Source: Lentisphaerota bacterium
GTDB lineage: Bacteria; Verrucomicrobiota; Lentisphaeria; Oligosphaerales; JABHEG01
Direction: 5' to 3'
Assembly: GCA_018676675.1 (NCBI GenBank)
Contig: JABHEG010000145.1
Span: 80,155-144,154 of the forward strand
DNA length: 64,000 bases
Positions 8,455 through 18,107 of the stretch are shown piece by piece (position 1 is the first letter of the stretch; every line of letters begins with the position of its first letter). The notes below the pieces were generated by a model. That model was given only the letters and a program-made list of their open reading frames with translations, was not told the origin of the DNA and ran no database searches. Made by a program: the position numbers and the translations under genes.

Positions 8455-10260
8455 TCAATCGGTGGCCTTCAAGACGGCAACGAACGCTTCCTGCGGGATA
8501 TTGACCTTGCCGATCTGCTTCATCCGCTTTTTGCCCTCTTTCTGCTTCTCTAGCAGCTTGCGCTTGCGGGTGATATCCCCGCCATAGCACTTGGCCGTCA
8601 CGTTCTTACGGAGGGCTCGCACGTTCTCTCGAGCAACGATCTGCCCCCCGACTGCCCCCTGAATGGCGATCTTGAACATCTGCGGAGGAATCACATCCTT
8701 CAGCCGCTGGGCCAGCAACTTCGCTCGCGGGGCCGCCAGGTCACGATGCACAATCGATGCAAAGGCGTCAACCGGCTCAGCATTGACGAGCATCTCCAGT
8801 TTGACCAGCACGCCCTGTCTGTAGCCACAGGGCTCATAGTCCATACTGCCATAGCCACGGGTCACTGTTTTCAGCTTATCGTAGAAATCGAGAACGATCT
8901 CATGTAGCGGCAGGTCGGCGGTCATCATCACATGCTGCTGGTCCACGTTCTCAGTTGTTTTGCACTCACCACGCTTGACCATGATCAAGTTCATGATACT
9001 GCCGATGTACTCAGTGGGAGAGATGATCTGGGCCCGGATGAAGGGCTCCTCGATCCGATCGATTTCCGCCGGATCAGGCAAGTGCATGGGATTGTCCAGA
9101 GCGATCATCTTGCCACTCCTCATGTAGACATGGTAGATGACACTGGGGTAGGTCAGAATGATGTCCATGCCGTACTCGCGCTGCAAGCGTTCCTGGACAA
9201 TCTCCATGTGGAGCAAGCCAAGGAACCCGCAACGGAACCCCGCCCCAAGAGCAATGCAGCTCTCCGGCTGAGCCACGAAGGCCGCATCGTTCAGACGCAA
9301 TTTGGCAATGCTCAGCTTGAGTCCCTCATAGTCGCGGGTGTCGATCGGGTAGATCCCGCTGAACACCATCGGTTGCACGTCCTGGAATCCTGGCAAAGCC
9401 TCCCGACAGGGCTTCAACGTTCCGGTGATCGTGTCACCGATCCGGATTTCCGAAGGGTCTTTGATCGCTGTGATGACATACCCGACCTCTCCAGACCGCA
9501 GGCAGTCGACCTCAGACATCTCAGGGGTGAAAACGCCGACTTCTTTGATCTCGGAGGATTCCTCCGTGCTGAACAACCTGATGCTGTCCCCTCGTCCCAT
9601 GGAACCACTGACCACGCGAATGTAGGTAACGACGCCGCGATAGACGTCGTAGACCGAGTCAAAGACCAACGCACGGAGTTCGTCCATCCCGGGATCGGCA
9701 GGAGCCGGAAGGCGCTCAACGACCGCATGGAGGACCTCTTTGATCCCGATGTCCTCCTTGGCGCTGACCGCGAACATCTCCTCGCTCGGAATCGCGAGAA
9801 TGTCCTCCAGCTGCGTTTTACAGAGGTCCAGGTTCGCAGCCGGAAGGTCAATCTTGTTGATCACCGGGACTAAGGCCAGGTTCTGTCGCATCGCCAGGTT
9901 GACGTTCGCGACCGTCTGAGCCTGAACGCCCTGAGAAGCGTCGATGACAAGGATAGCTCCCTCACAGGCAGCTAGGCTCCGGCTGACCTCATAGGAGAAG
10001 TCGACATGGCCTGGCGTATCGATGAGGTTCAGTTGGTACTCACGACCATCGGGCATCTGGTGACGCATCCGAACGGGGTGCGATTTGATCGTGATCCCAC
10101 GTTCCCGCTCCAGATCCATCGCGTCCAGCATCTGGTCCTGGAAGCGCCGCGCATCGATGCTGCCGGTGTGCATCAGAAAGCGATCAGCGAGGGTCGACTT
10201 ACCGTGGTCAATGTGGGCGATGATGGCAAAATTGCGGATGTGGTCAAGCGTGTCGGACAT
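8455..10260 (-). CDS. lepA: Elongation factor 4 (LepA) GTPase
   Basis: The 601-residue product is the ribosome-associated translational GTPase EF4. G1 is visible as AHIDHGKST near residue 15, then DTPGHVDF, NKIDLPAA and a typical EF-G-like domain order. The C-terminus (ITRKRKLLEKQKEGKKRMK...IPQEAFVAVLK) is the LepA-specific domain. EF4 acts on translating or assembling ribosomes, and its exact role is debated. The gene lies 16 bases after the LptF/LptG-family gene and 24 before lepB. The lepA-lepB order is widely conserved and supports both calls. Confidence 0.97.
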   Translation of the reverse strand: MSDTLDHIRNFAIIAHIDHGKSTLADRFLMHTGSIDARRFQDQMLDAMDLERERGITIKSHPVRMRHQMPDGREYQLNLIDTPGHVDFSYEVSRSLAACEGAILVIDASQGVQAQTVANVNLAMRQNLALVPVINKIDLPAANLDLCKTQLEDILAIPSEEMFAVSAKEDIGIKEVLHAVVERLPAPADPGMDELRALVFDSVYDVYRGVVTYIRVVSGSMGRGDSIRLFSTEESSEIKEVGVFTPEMSEVDCLRSGEVGYVITAIKDPSEIRIGDTITGTLKPCREALPGFQDVQPMVFSGIYPIDTRDYEGLKLSIAKLRLNDAAFVAQPESCIALGAGFRCGFLGLLHMEIVQERLQREYGMDIILTYPSVIYHVYMRSGKMIALDNPMHLPDPAEIDRIEEPFIRAQIISPTEYIGSIMNLIMVKRGECKTTENVDQQHVMMTADLPLHEIVLDFYDKLKTVTRGYGSMDYEPCGYRQGVLVKLEMLVNAEPVDAFASIVHRDLAAPRAKLLAQRLKDVIPPQMFKIAIQGAVGGQIVARENVRALRKNVTAKCYGGDITRKRKLLEKQKEGKKRMKQIGKVNIPQEAFVAVLKATD

Positions 10261-10276
10261 GTGTTCCTGTCGTGAG

Positions 10277-11380
10277 TCAGCGCCGTGCCATGGCGGACAG
10301 GGCCCATAGCCCCCCCGCCTGGTAAATGATGTTGGGCAGCCAGACGAGGACCTCCGGATGGAGGCCGGATTGGTGCTTCAAACCATCGGCAAGCATGAGA
10401 AAAGTGTAGAAACCAACTGCCAGCACCAGGCACAGCAGTAAGCCAACTGAGGCCTCCGACCGCTTGGCCCGTATGCCGAACGGAATCCCCAGCAGCAGGA
10501 AAGCAAAAGGCGAAAGGGCCATCGACATGCGGGAGTGCAGCTCCACGTAATGAGACGTGGTATCCATCCCCCGCGCTCTGTCGATATAGATCCGCCCGAA
10601 AATCATCTTCATATCCATATACTTCACCCGACGGGACAGCCCTTTCCGATCCAGTTCGCCCCCGTAGTCCAGAGGAAACACGATTCGCTCGGAGGCAATG
10701 CGAGGAGCCGTCTTGCTGCCCCCGTCGTCGCCCCCCATATCGAACGTCGTGAAGCAGGCGTGGTCCAGATCGAGCTCGATCACCCGCTTCGCCTCGTCCA
10801 CGGTCACCCGACCTCGCCGTGCGGTGATGTCCGTAGCCACCATACCATCGTCGTCGAGCTGGTAGATGTGGATGTCCTCCAGGTCGTTGCCTTCCCGTTT
10901 CCCCACGCGGATGACGTAGCCGGGGATCTCAACGAAACGGCCGGGCTCAATGACAACCATGGGGTTCCGAGCCCCTTCACTCTTGCGTAGCAGGTAGGCC
11001 CGGTAACGCAATGACGGTCCCAGTGACGTGTGCAACCAGAAACACAGGGCACTGAGGGCGATGCTCAACAACAGACCGGGAGAGATGATCTGCCAGAGGC
11101 TAACCCCACTGGCGCGCATCGCCATTATCTCGTTGTCAGCCGAGAAGCGACTGAACACGAGTACGGCAGCCACCAGCAGAGACATAGGGATGGTGAACGT
11201 GAGAGCATTCGGCATCTCGTACAGAAGAAAACGGCCCAACACCCCGAGGGAGACGCCCCGGGCCAGAAGCTCGAACCCCTTGATCAGATGCGCGGAAACC
11301 ATGACGAACGTCAACACAGCAACGGCAATGCATGTGGTCAGTAGCAGGTGCCGGCCGATGTAAACGTTGAGCGTCTTCAT
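10277..11380 (-). CDS. LptF/LptG-family lipopolysaccharide export permease
   Basis: The 367-residue product is a YjgP/YjgQ family permease. The inner-membrane LptF and LptG proteins, with the ATPase LptB, extract lipopolysaccharide for transport to the outer membrane. Three hydrophobic segments lie in the N-terminal third, a soluble beta-rich domain in the middle (about 120-260), and three more segments at the C-terminus, the layout of the family. The frame is open further upstream, but the ATG at 11380 starts the family-typical MKTLNVYIGRH and lies four bases after the bamA stop, so translational coupling is likely. Only one permease is present here; its partner and LptB must be elsewhere. 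Sequence alone does not tell LptF from LptG. Confidence 0.85.
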   Translation of the reverse strand: MKTLNVYIGRHLLLTTCIAVAVLTFVMVSAHLIKGFELLARGVSLGVLGRFLLYEMPNALTFTIPMSLLVAAVLVFSRFSADNEIMAMRASGVSLWQIISPGLLLSIALSALCFWLHTSLGPSLRYRAYLLRKSEGARNPMVVIEPGRFVEIPGYVIRVGKREGNDLEDIHIYQLDDDGMVATDITARRGRVTVDEAKRVIELDLDHACFTTFDMGGDDGGSKTAPRIASERIVFPLDYGGELDRKGLSRRVKYMDMKMIFGRIYIDRARGMDTTSHYVELHSRMSMALSPFAFLLLGIPFGIRAKRSEASVGLLLCLVLAVGFYTFLMLADGLKHQSGLHPEVLVWLPNIIYQAGGLWALSAMARR

Positions 11381-11384
11381 TACG

Positions 11385-13697
11385 CTAGAACGTCGTCCCC
11401 AGATTGAAGTGCAGCCGTCCTCCTGAATCGAGGTCCTCCTGCTTGGTGACAACCCGCCAACCGTAGTCCAGGCGAATCGGCCCAATCGGGAGATTCAGCA
11501 GTATGCCAACCCCAACGCCGACGTTGACGTCAGCCGGGTCCAGATCCCCGATCTCCGGCCAGACATTTCCAAAATCACAGAAGACGCTCCCGATAATGTG
11601 CTGGAACAACGGTCGGCTGAGCTCAACTGATCCCAGGAAGCGAGAGAGACCGCCAATCGGGTTTTCGTAAACGTCCAGTGGGCTGATTGAACGACGCTTG
11701 AACCCCCTGACAGAATAGGCGCCCCCTGAGAAGTACCGATCGAACACGGGGATGTCCTCCCCGTCTTCGGAAATCCCCTCGGCAAGAGAAAACTCGCTGG
11801 AAAGGCGCAGTGTCGATTTCTTGAAAACCGGGAAGTACTTCCGCCCTTCGAGGTCTACACGCACGACATCCGCATAGCTGCCCAACGCTTCAGTGGTGAG
11901 TTCAGTAGTCAGCCCCAGGCGCGATCCCCGGCTTGGGTTGACGATCCGGTTGCGCGTATCACGGGTAAGCCGCAGGACGAGGCGATTGGCCGTGTATGAG
12001 CCTTCCTCCACGACAAAGGTCGTTCCCCCCAAGAAGCCATAGCCGGCGTCGACATCATCGATCTTGATGCGCTCAGCGCGAAACCCGATCGCTTGCCGCC
12101 AGAACGTGCGCCACCGTTTGGTCAGCATCGCACCGCCACCGGTCGTCAGTTGATCATATTCGTCCTCATACCGGCTGCGATTGTAGAGATCCATGTCCAG
12201 CCGAAGAGGACGATCAAGCCACCAAGGCTCGGTGAACGACAAGGTAAAATCAGTCCGTTCAGTTCCCAACTGGGCCCGCAGACGCAGACGTTGGCCTCCC
12301 CCTCTGAAGGTCGGCCAGTTGCGCCAGTCGAAGTTGCTCTGGGCGACCTCAACGAACCCAAGAGCAGAGTCTTCACTAGAGATACCTGCGCCGAGCATCA
12401 GCTGCCCAGTGCGCTTCTCCTCAACCTTGATCTGCAGATCCTTCTCGTCCTCTCGAGGAGTCGAAACGGGGGTCATATCGACCGTCTCGAAGTACCCCAG
12501 ATTTTCAAGGCGTCGTTGACTCGTCCGAACCTTCCCTGCATCACCGAGGTCACCGGGATGGATCGCCAACTCACGGCGAATCACCTCATCCTGGGTTACC
12601 TGATTGCCCACGATGTGCACATCACGGATCCGACTGGGCTTCCCCTCACGAATGGTGTAGACCACAGCAACACGGTGGCCTGCGCTGTCCGTTGCGTGTA
12701 CCGGGTAACAGGCGAGATCCAGATAGCCGAGCTTCTCGTACTTCCGCCTCAGACGCTCCACGTCGGACCGCTCCGTGGCCGAATCAAACGTCTCGCCTTT
12801 GCTGAGTTTGACGAGCCCCACAAGTTCATCGTCGCCGAAACGCTCATTGCCTGCAATCCGAACGTCGCTGACAACGTAGCTCGGCCCCTCATTGATGCTG
12901 TACGTCAGCGATACCCATTTCCGCGATGACGTGTATTGCCGCGTCACATCCACCTGAAAATCGAGGAATCCCTTCCCTCCATACAGCTCCTGCAACGCAT
13001 CCCGGTCGGACTCAAGCTTGGCTTCATCAAAGTACCCTCCGAACCGAAACACGTACTGCCACCAGGAGCGCCGCGTCGCAACCGTCTTGCGCAACGTCTT
13101 CGCTTTGAACGCCGAATTCCCTTTGAATAACACGCGCTTGACCTTCGCCCGTTCCTCCTCGGTGATGCGGAATACCAAGTTGACGTCGTTGGTGTTTGGG
13201 ATTTCCTGAATGATCGTCTCGATCTCAGCCTGGTAGTAACCGGAACCACGATAGCGTTTCCTGACCGCATTGGTGTCCGCCGACACCACCGAGGCGTTCA
13301 AGGGAACATCGACCTGATGCTCGAGAAGAGCGCGCAACCGGCGTGTCTTCACCTTAGTGTTCCCCTCAAATAGGATGCGGCGAACCGTTGGGCGCGGCAC
13401 AACGGTAACGGCGATCGCCACCTTGTCCCCGGGCATCTCAGTCACCTCAGTCCGGACATCATCGAAGCTGCCGGTCTTGATCAACCGCTTGATGTCTTCG
13501 GACAAAACAGCGGGCTGGAACACCTGCCCGGGACGACTCGCCATGTTCCCCAGGACAAGCGCTTCCGGGGCCGCCCCTGCGACCCCCGACTTCACCGTGA
13601 TCTTATCAATCACAGCAGCGCGCGCCCCCAAAAGGCCCGTCCCTACCAAAACCAACAGCAACAGCCAAGAGATACCGGAACGCTTCGCTTTCGTCAT
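11385..13697 (-). CDS. bamA: Outer membrane assembly factor BamA
   Basis: This 770-residue Omp85 protein has a signal peptide (MTKAKRSG then a Leu/Val-rich core and ARA), five POTRA-like repeats over about 30-420 and a C-terminal 16-strand barrel with GGAYSVRGFKRR as the conserved loop-6 VRGF motif. It ends in Phe, as BAM substrates do. BamA inserts beta-barrel proteins in the outer membrane. It lies between dnaB (86 bases upstream) and the LPS permease (4 bases downstream), an envelope pair inside a translation and replication cluster. No skp/ompH gene follows it, unlike in many Gram-negatives. Confidence 0.95.
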   Translation of the reverse strand: MTKAKRSGISWLLLLVLVGTGLLGARAAVIDKITVKSGVAGAAPEALVLGNMASRPGQVFQPAVLSEDIKRLIKTGSFDDVRTEVTEMPGDKVAIAVTVVPRPTVRRILFEGNTKVKTRRLRALLEHQVDVPLNASVVSADTNAVRKRYRGSGYYQAEIETIIQEIPNTNDVNLVFRITEEERAKVKRVLFKGNSAFKAKTLRKTVATRRSWWQYVFRFGGYFDEAKLESDRDALQELYGGKGFLDFQVDVTRQYTSSRKWVSLTYSINEGPSYVVSDVRIAGNERFGDDELVGLVKLSKGETFDSATERSDVERLRRKYEKLGYLDLACYPVHATDSAGHRVAVVYTIREGKPSRIRDVHIVGNQVTQDEVIRRELAIHPGDLGDAGKVRTSQRRLENLGYFETVDMTPVSTPREDEKDLQIKVEEKRTGQLMLGAGISSEDSALGFVEVAQSNFDWRNWPTFRGGGQRLRLRAQLGTERTDFTLSFTEPWWLDRPLRLDMDLYNRSRYEDEYDQLTTGGGAMLTKRWRTFWRQAIGFRAERIKIDDVDAGYGFLGGTTFVVEEGSYTANRLVLRLTRDTRNRIVNPSRGSRLGLTTELTTEALGSYADVVRVDLEGRKYFPVFKKSTLRLSSEFSLAEGISEDGEDIPVFDRYFSGGAYSVRGFKRRSISPLDVYENPIGGLSRFLGSVELSRPLFQHIIGSVFCDFGNVWPEIGDLDPADVNVGVGVGILLNLPIGPIRLDYGWRVVTKQEDLDSGGRLHFNLGTTF

Positions 13698-13783
13698 CGC
13701 CTGCTCCCTCTGATCATCGTGCTCGTGTCTGTCACATCAAAGGCGCCTCTTGCGCGCCACATCCTCTACCACTCGGTGCCACA

Positions 13784-15208
13784 TCAGATATCCGCTATAT
13801 CACGAACGTCCTCGTCCGTGTACCGGGAACGACTCTCAAAACGCGTGTAGGTGGGCAGGAACGTCAACGGCACGATCCCGGTTGGGCCGTTCCGGTGCTT
13901 TGCGATGATCAGTTCGGCATCCATGCCTTCCTGAATCACGTTCGCCTCACCCTCCATCTGGGCCTCGCGCTCACGGTGCAGCAGGGCGACGACGTCGGCA
14001 TCCTGCTCGATCGCCCCGGACTCACGCAAGTGCGACAACTTCGGCCGCTGGCCGGCTTGCTCAGCCTGTCGGTTTAGCTGAGCCAACACGACAATTGGCA
14101 CTTCCAGTTCCTTTGACAGCGCTTTGATCCCACCGGAAATCCGCGAGACCTCATTTTCCCGCGTTGCATTCTTGCCGACGTTGGCCCGAAGCAACTGCAG
14201 ATAGTCGATAAAGATAATGCCAATATCCCAGTCGCGCTTCATGCGCCGCGCACGGGACCGCATTTCCATGATATCCAGCCCCCCCGTGTCATCGATGTAA
14301 ATCTGAGACTCACGGAGCATCTGCCCCGCCTCAGTGATCTGCTGCCACTTAGCCTGCGACACAGCGCCGTCGCGAATGTCGCCCAAACCAACCCGTGCAT
14401 GGCTGCAGAGCAAACGCAGGACGAGCAGTTCGGCACTCATCTCGAGGCTGAAGAAGCCGACGGGAACGGGATTCTCACGAACTGCCATGTTGAGCGCGAA
14501 ATTGAGGGCCATCGCCGTCTTCCCAATAGAAGGACGTGCGGCCAGCACAGTCATTTCACCGGGCCTCAACCCGGTAATCATGTTGTCCAAATCCTCATAC
14601 CCGGTCTGGATCCCCATCACCTCAAGATCCCCGGAATGCAGCTTATCAAGATGATCAATGGCGGGGAGCATCAGGTCTGCAACGGCCTTTGCGCCACTGC
14701 CTTCCGAGAGCCCGGTAACCGACAGGATCTCGGCCTCGATCGCGTCCAGAAGCTCATCAAGGTCGTCCTGGGGGTCGAAGCACCGGTTGAGAATATCCGC
14801 GCTGGTTCTGATCAGGCGCCGCAATACGGCGTTCTTGTGGACGATGTCAGCGTATCGCTCGATATTCGCTGCAGTGGGAACGCTGACAAGCAATTGGCTC
14901 AGGTAAGCTCGTCCCCCACACTCATCAAGCTTCCCCCGCCGGTCCAGTGCCTCAGTCAGGGTAATCAGATCGATGCCGGTCCGGGGAGAGTCATTCGCCA
15001 GGTCCACCAGCGCACCAAAGACTTCCTGGTGGGCCGGGTTGTGGAAGGCGTCGTCGAAGTTCAGCTTCGAGGCGGCAGGATCAATGGCGTTCGCGGGATC
15101 CAGGAGCATCGCCCCAAGAACCGCGATTTCAGCTTCGCTGTTATGCGGAAGCGGACGGTCTCCCGCACCAAGCGGAAACGCGGGATTCGGCAATTCGGAG
15201 TCAGGCAT
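13784..15208 (-). CDS. dnaB: Replicative DNA helicase DnaB
   Basis: The 474-residue hexameric helicase unwinds DNA at the replication fork. The N-terminal helical domain (LPHNSEAEIAVLGAMLLDP) and the RecA-like C-terminal domain with Walker A (ARPSIGKTAMAL, near residue 225), Walker B (IIFIDYLQLL) and LSHLRESGAIEQDADVV near the end are all present. No intein interrupts it. The gene is 309 bases downstream of rplI. The rpsF-ssb-rpsR-rplI-dnaB order is an ancient conserved cluster. Confidence 0.97.
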   Translation of the reverse strand: MPDSELPNPAFPLGAGDRPLPHNSEAEIAVLGAMLLDPANAIDPAASKLNFDDAFHNPAHQEVFGALVDLANDSPRTGIDLITLTEALDRRGKLDECGGRAYLSQLLVSVPTAANIERYADIVHKNAVLRRLIRTSADILNRCFDPQDDLDELLDAIEAEILSVTGLSEGSGAKAVADLMLPAIDHLDKLHSGDLEVMGIQTGYEDLDNMITGLRPGEMTVLAARPSIGKTAMALNFALNMAVRENPVPVGFFSLEMSAELLVLRLLCSHARVGLGDIRDGAVSQAKWQQITEAGQMLRESQIYIDDTGGLDIMEMRSRARRMKRDWDIGIIFIDYLQLLRANVGKNATRENEVSRISGGIKALSKELEVPIVVLAQLNRQAEQAGQRPKLSHLRESGAIEQDADVVALLHREREAQMEGEANVIQEGMDAELIIAKHRNGPTGIVPLTFLPTYTRFESRSRYTDEDVRDIADI

Positions 15209-15517
15209 ATTCAGTACTCAATCTGTGCTCCCGACTCTTCGGCGAACGGTGACGGCCATGCCGTTACCGCAAACAGACGGCAGTAACCCCAACGGCACAC
15301 GGGGAGAGCGCGCTATCTGGACAAGCTCCGAAGCCGCAACACAGCCCCGGGGCCTCCCGGACGTCCCTCCCCCCGTCCCTTGACGGCGGATGGAGGGCAT
15401 ATCGGATGAGCCATCCGAAACGGACGGCAGGACAAACAAAGACGCAAGCCCAATGACAGAATGGCAGCACCATCCATCATTGGGCCGTCTGCAGATTCAA
15501 CTTCCGGGAAGGGCAGC
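15209..15517 (-). other. rplI-dnaB intergenic spacer
   Basis: This is the longest gap inside the housekeeping cluster. Only short frames without family matches occur. It could hold the promoter of dnaB, but I found no clear -35/-10 pair, and no convincing U-rich terminator for rplI. Confidence 0.4.
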
Positions 15518-15967
15518 CTACTTCCGCACCACCCAGACCTTGAGCGCAGCCTGCACCTCAGTGTGCAAGTGGATGTCTACAGTGTAAACCCCCAACTCGC
15601 GAATGGGTTCCTCGAGGAGGACCTCTTCTCGGTCCAGCTGGATGCCTTCAGCTGCAAGAGCCTCAACCACCTGCACCGGACCAACCGAACCATACAGTTT
15701 GTCATTCTCGGCGGCCTCAACCGGGACAGTGATCGAGAGACGCCCGATCTTCTCTGCCACGGCCTGAGCAACCGTTATCCGCTCCTCATGCTCCTGCTGA
15801 AGCTGAATCTTCCGCGCCTCAAGGCGGCGCAGGTTGGCTGGCGTCACCACGCAAGCCTTGTGCTTCGGAAGCAGGTAGTTCCGCGCGTGCCCTTCAGCCA
15901 CTCGGACCTGGTCGCCAAGGTTACCCAGCCCGTCAACATCCTCAAGTAGAATCAGTTCTACTGCCAT
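15518..15967 (-). CDS. rplI: 50S ribosomal protein L9
   Basis: The 149-residue protein has the L9 N-terminal domain (MAVELILLEDVDGLGNLGD, GHARNYLLPKHKA), a long connecting helix (about 41-75) and the C-terminal domain. L9 binds 23S rRNA near the L1 stalk base. It follows rpsR by 32 bases and ends the ribosomal-protein part of the cluster. Length is normal for the family. Confidence 0.97.
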   Translation of the reverse strand: MAVELILLEDVDGLGNLGDQVRVAEGHARNYLLPKHKACVVTPANLRRLEARKIQLQQEHEERITVAQAVAEKIGRLSITVPVEAAENDKLYGSVGPVQVVEALAAEGIQLDREEVLLEEPIRELGVYTVDIHLHTEVQAALKVWVVRK

Positions 15968-15999
15968 TTCAGAAAACTCCCAGCTCTACCGGTGGATCG

Positions 16000-16236
16000 C
16001 TAGAGGACCAGTGACAGATTGCGGGCACGCTTGATGCGGGCCGACAGCATCTTCTGATGCTTTGCACAGTTCCCCGTGATCCGGCGAGGAAGAATCTTGC
16101 CCTTCTCCGTCTGGTAACGACGCAGAAGCTCAACGTCTTTGAAATCGATCGCGACAACGCGATTCTCGCAAAGCCGACAAACCTTCTTGCGGACAACTTT
16201 GCGTTTTCGTTTGCGCGTGGGGGCTGGTCGTGGCAT
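16000..16236 (-). CDS. rpsR: 30S ribosomal protein S18
   Basis: The 78-residue protein has the S18 core: a basic N-terminus, VCRLCENRVVAIDFKDVELL, then LPRRITGNCAKHQ. The cysteine set (CRLC and the later Cys and His) is the zinc-binding C+ type. S18 pairs with S6 on the 30S platform, and rpsF lies two genes upstream. The GATATCC-side spacing upstream of the ATG reads as GGAGAT about 5 bases before the start on the minus strand. Confidence 0.95.
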   Translation of the reverse strand: MPRPAPTRKRKRKVVRKKVCRLCENRVVAIDFKDVELLRRYQTEKGKILPRRITGNCAKHQKMLSARIKRARNLSLVL

Positions 16237-16336
16237 GGATATCTCCTGATCACACCTATGTTGTTCTGACAGAAAACGGTCAACCCTATAGGGTTGGAGG
16301 GCATCCGCTCAGCGACTCCGCCGAGCGACTGCCGTC

Positions 16337-16963
16337 TCAGAAAGGAATGTCATCATCGGTCCCGTTGACCTCCTCGAACGGAGGCATTGGGGCCGTATTG
16401 GGATTCTGTTGCGGTTGCGGAGGGCCACCGACAGGCGGGGCCTGTCCCTGTCCGGCAAAGGACTCTCCTCCGGTAGGAGCATGGCTCTGGGCGCCCTGCG
16501 GCGCAGGCCCGGGTTGCTGCTGTGGGCGTGCCCCATAGGGAGCACCAGCGGGAGGCGTTGGAGCCGGCTGCCCACCGGCGTGCCCCTGTTGCGGCCCGGT
16601 GTTCGCCGTGTCGACCCCGAATTCACCCCGAGGTGCTCCGACAAACTGGACCCGTTCGGCGGACACCCGCAGGCGGCTCCGCTTCTGGCCAGTTTCCCGG
16701 TCGTCCCACTGGTCAAGGCGGAGTCGGCCTTCGATCAAGGCCGGCGATCCTTTCCGCAAGTAGTTGTTGCAGCTTTCGGCCTGCTTCCCCCATGTCTCGA
16801 TGTCCACAAAGCAAACTTCCTCCCGGTCCTCCCCGCGCGCCGTTGTGTAGCGTCGGTTCATCGCCAGCCCAAAGGCGCACACTGCCGAGCCACCGGTCGT
16901 GTAGCGCAACTCCGGATCCCGCGTCAGATTTCCGAGAAGAAAAACCTTGTTCAATGATGCCAT
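16337..16963 (-). CDS. ssb: Single-stranded DNA-binding protein
   Basis: The 208-residue protein carries an N-terminal OB fold (MASLNKVFLLGNLTRDPELR, then WGKQAE and YLRKGSPALIEGRL) over about 105 residues, a Gly/Gln/Pro-rich flexible linker, and the acidic tip DDDIPF that recruits partner proteins. SSB coats ssDNA in replication and repair. It sits between rpsF and rpsR as in many bacteria. The linker is compositionally biased but in frame. Confidence 0.96.
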   Translation of the reverse strand: MASLNKVFLLGNLTRDPELRYTTGGSAVCAFGLAMNRRYTTARGEDREEVCFVDIETWGKQAESCNNYLRKGSPALIEGRLRLDQWDDRETGQKRSRLRVSAERVQFVGAPRGEFGVDTANTGPQQGHAGGQPAPTPPAGAPYGARPQQQPGPAPQGAQSHAPTGGESFAGQGQAPPVGGPPQPQQNPNTAPMPPFEEVNGTDDDIPF

Positions 16964-17003
16964 CGATTCACGCCTCCAAACGCCCCGGTCTCAACCGCGC
17001 CAA

Positions 17004-17411
17004 TCAATACCGCTCAGAACGCTCCGAACGGCCGCCCCGGTCAGAGCGATCCCGGTCTCCACGTCCCTGGTCACGGTACTCACGTCGCGGAGCACGACTC
17101 AACTCAGCTGGAGAGAGCTGGGACGCTTCGTCATAGTCCAGCACTTCCACTCGCAACACGCGCTCATTCAGGCGGTAGTGTTCCTTAAACGGTGCTACCT
17201 GAGCCGGATCGAGGTCAAGCACAAAATCCCAGTAAACGCCAGCTTTCAGCTTACGGATCGGGCTGGCAAACTGCCGACGGCCCATGGAAATCCGTTGCTT
17301 CACCTGACCACCGAGGCTCTTCGCATGCTTGGCTATGCCACGCGCGAACGCGTCGCCGTCATCCTCGAGCTTGCGACTGTCGAGGATAAAAACAGCTTCG
17401 TAGGTCCTCAA
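17004..17411 (-). CDS. rpsF: 30S ribosomal protein S6
   Basis: The 135-residue protein has the ferredoxin-like S6 core (MRTYEAVFILDSR at the start, then VYWDFVLDLDPAQV). It ends in an unusual Arg/Asp/Ser/Gly-rich tail of about 30 residues (repeats of RGDRDRSDRGGRSERSER type), beyond the usual length near 100. Extended S6 tails are known in several phyla, and E. coli S6 has a glutamylated one. It lies 12 bases after pth and 40 before ssb. Confidence 0.95.
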   Translation of the reverse strand: MRTYEAVFILDSRKLEDDGDAFARGIAKHAKSLGGQVKQRISMGRRQFASPIRKLKAGVYWDFVLDLDPAQVAPFKEHYRLNERVLRVEVLDYDEASQLSPAELSRAPRREYRDQGRGDRDRSDRGGRSERSERY

Positions 17412-17423
17412 TTCACACTCTCC

Positions 17424-18035
17424 TTAAGTATTCTCACCCGATGTGTCCGATTCTGACACGGGCGACCACGCGTTAAACGCGTTCATCGCCACCGGCACGC
17501 CGCGCCGGATCGCGAGGAGCAGCGCATCAACGGAGACGCCAATCACCTCCTGCACTAGGGGCAACTCATCGGTGTCCCAACCGGACAGAACGTAGTCGAT
17601 AACCGCTCGATCCGGTCGACCGATACCCACGCGCAAGCGGGGAAACTGGTCGGTTCCCAGTCTCTCTATGATTGACTCGACGCCTCGCTGTCCGCCGCTG
17701 CTTCCTTTTTGGCGAAGGCGGATTCGACCGAGCGGCAAGTCCATACAGTCATGTACCACAAGAACCTCGTCCGTAGCAAGATCAAGCGCCCGAACGAGTT
17801 TTTCCACAGCGTTCCCGCTGCTGTTCATAAATGTCATCGGCTTAAGCAGCCGAAGTGGCTGCCCGGCAAACCGAGTCGAGCAGAACACGCCGCCATACTT
17901 GTTCTGCCACTCGGTAGCGGTCCGAACCCGGGCTGCCAATGCTTCCAAGACGTCAAAGCCGACATTGTGCCGCGTGCCGGCATATTCGGTTCCGGGATTG
18001 CCCAGCCCAACGATCAATCGCGGCGATACATCCAT
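17424..18035 (-). CDS. pth: Peptidyl-tRNA hydrolase
   Basis: The 203-residue enzyme releases peptides from peptidyl-tRNA that has dropped off the ribosome. The signature LIVGLGNPGTEYAGTRHNVG includes the catalytic His, followed by LLKPMTFMNSSG and VLVVHDCMDLPLGR. The pairing with rplY upstream (72 bases) is very common. No abnormality is seen. Confidence 0.96.
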   Translation of the reverse strand: MDVSPRLIVGLGNPGTEYAGTRHNVGFDVLEALAARVRTATEWQNKYGGVFCSTRFAGQPLRLLKPMTFMNSSGNAVEKLVRALDLATDEVLVVHDCMDLPLGRIRLRQKGSSGGQRGVESIIERLGTDQFPRLRVGIGRPDRAVIDYVLSGWDTDELPLVQEVIGVSVDALLLAIRRGVPVAMNAFNAWSPVSESDTSGENT

Positions 18036-18107
18036 AGCTTAACCAGGCCGGCTCCCTTTTCAGGCCAACAGGGCCGGCCACTTCGCGTCAATATGAGGAG
18101 ACGAACG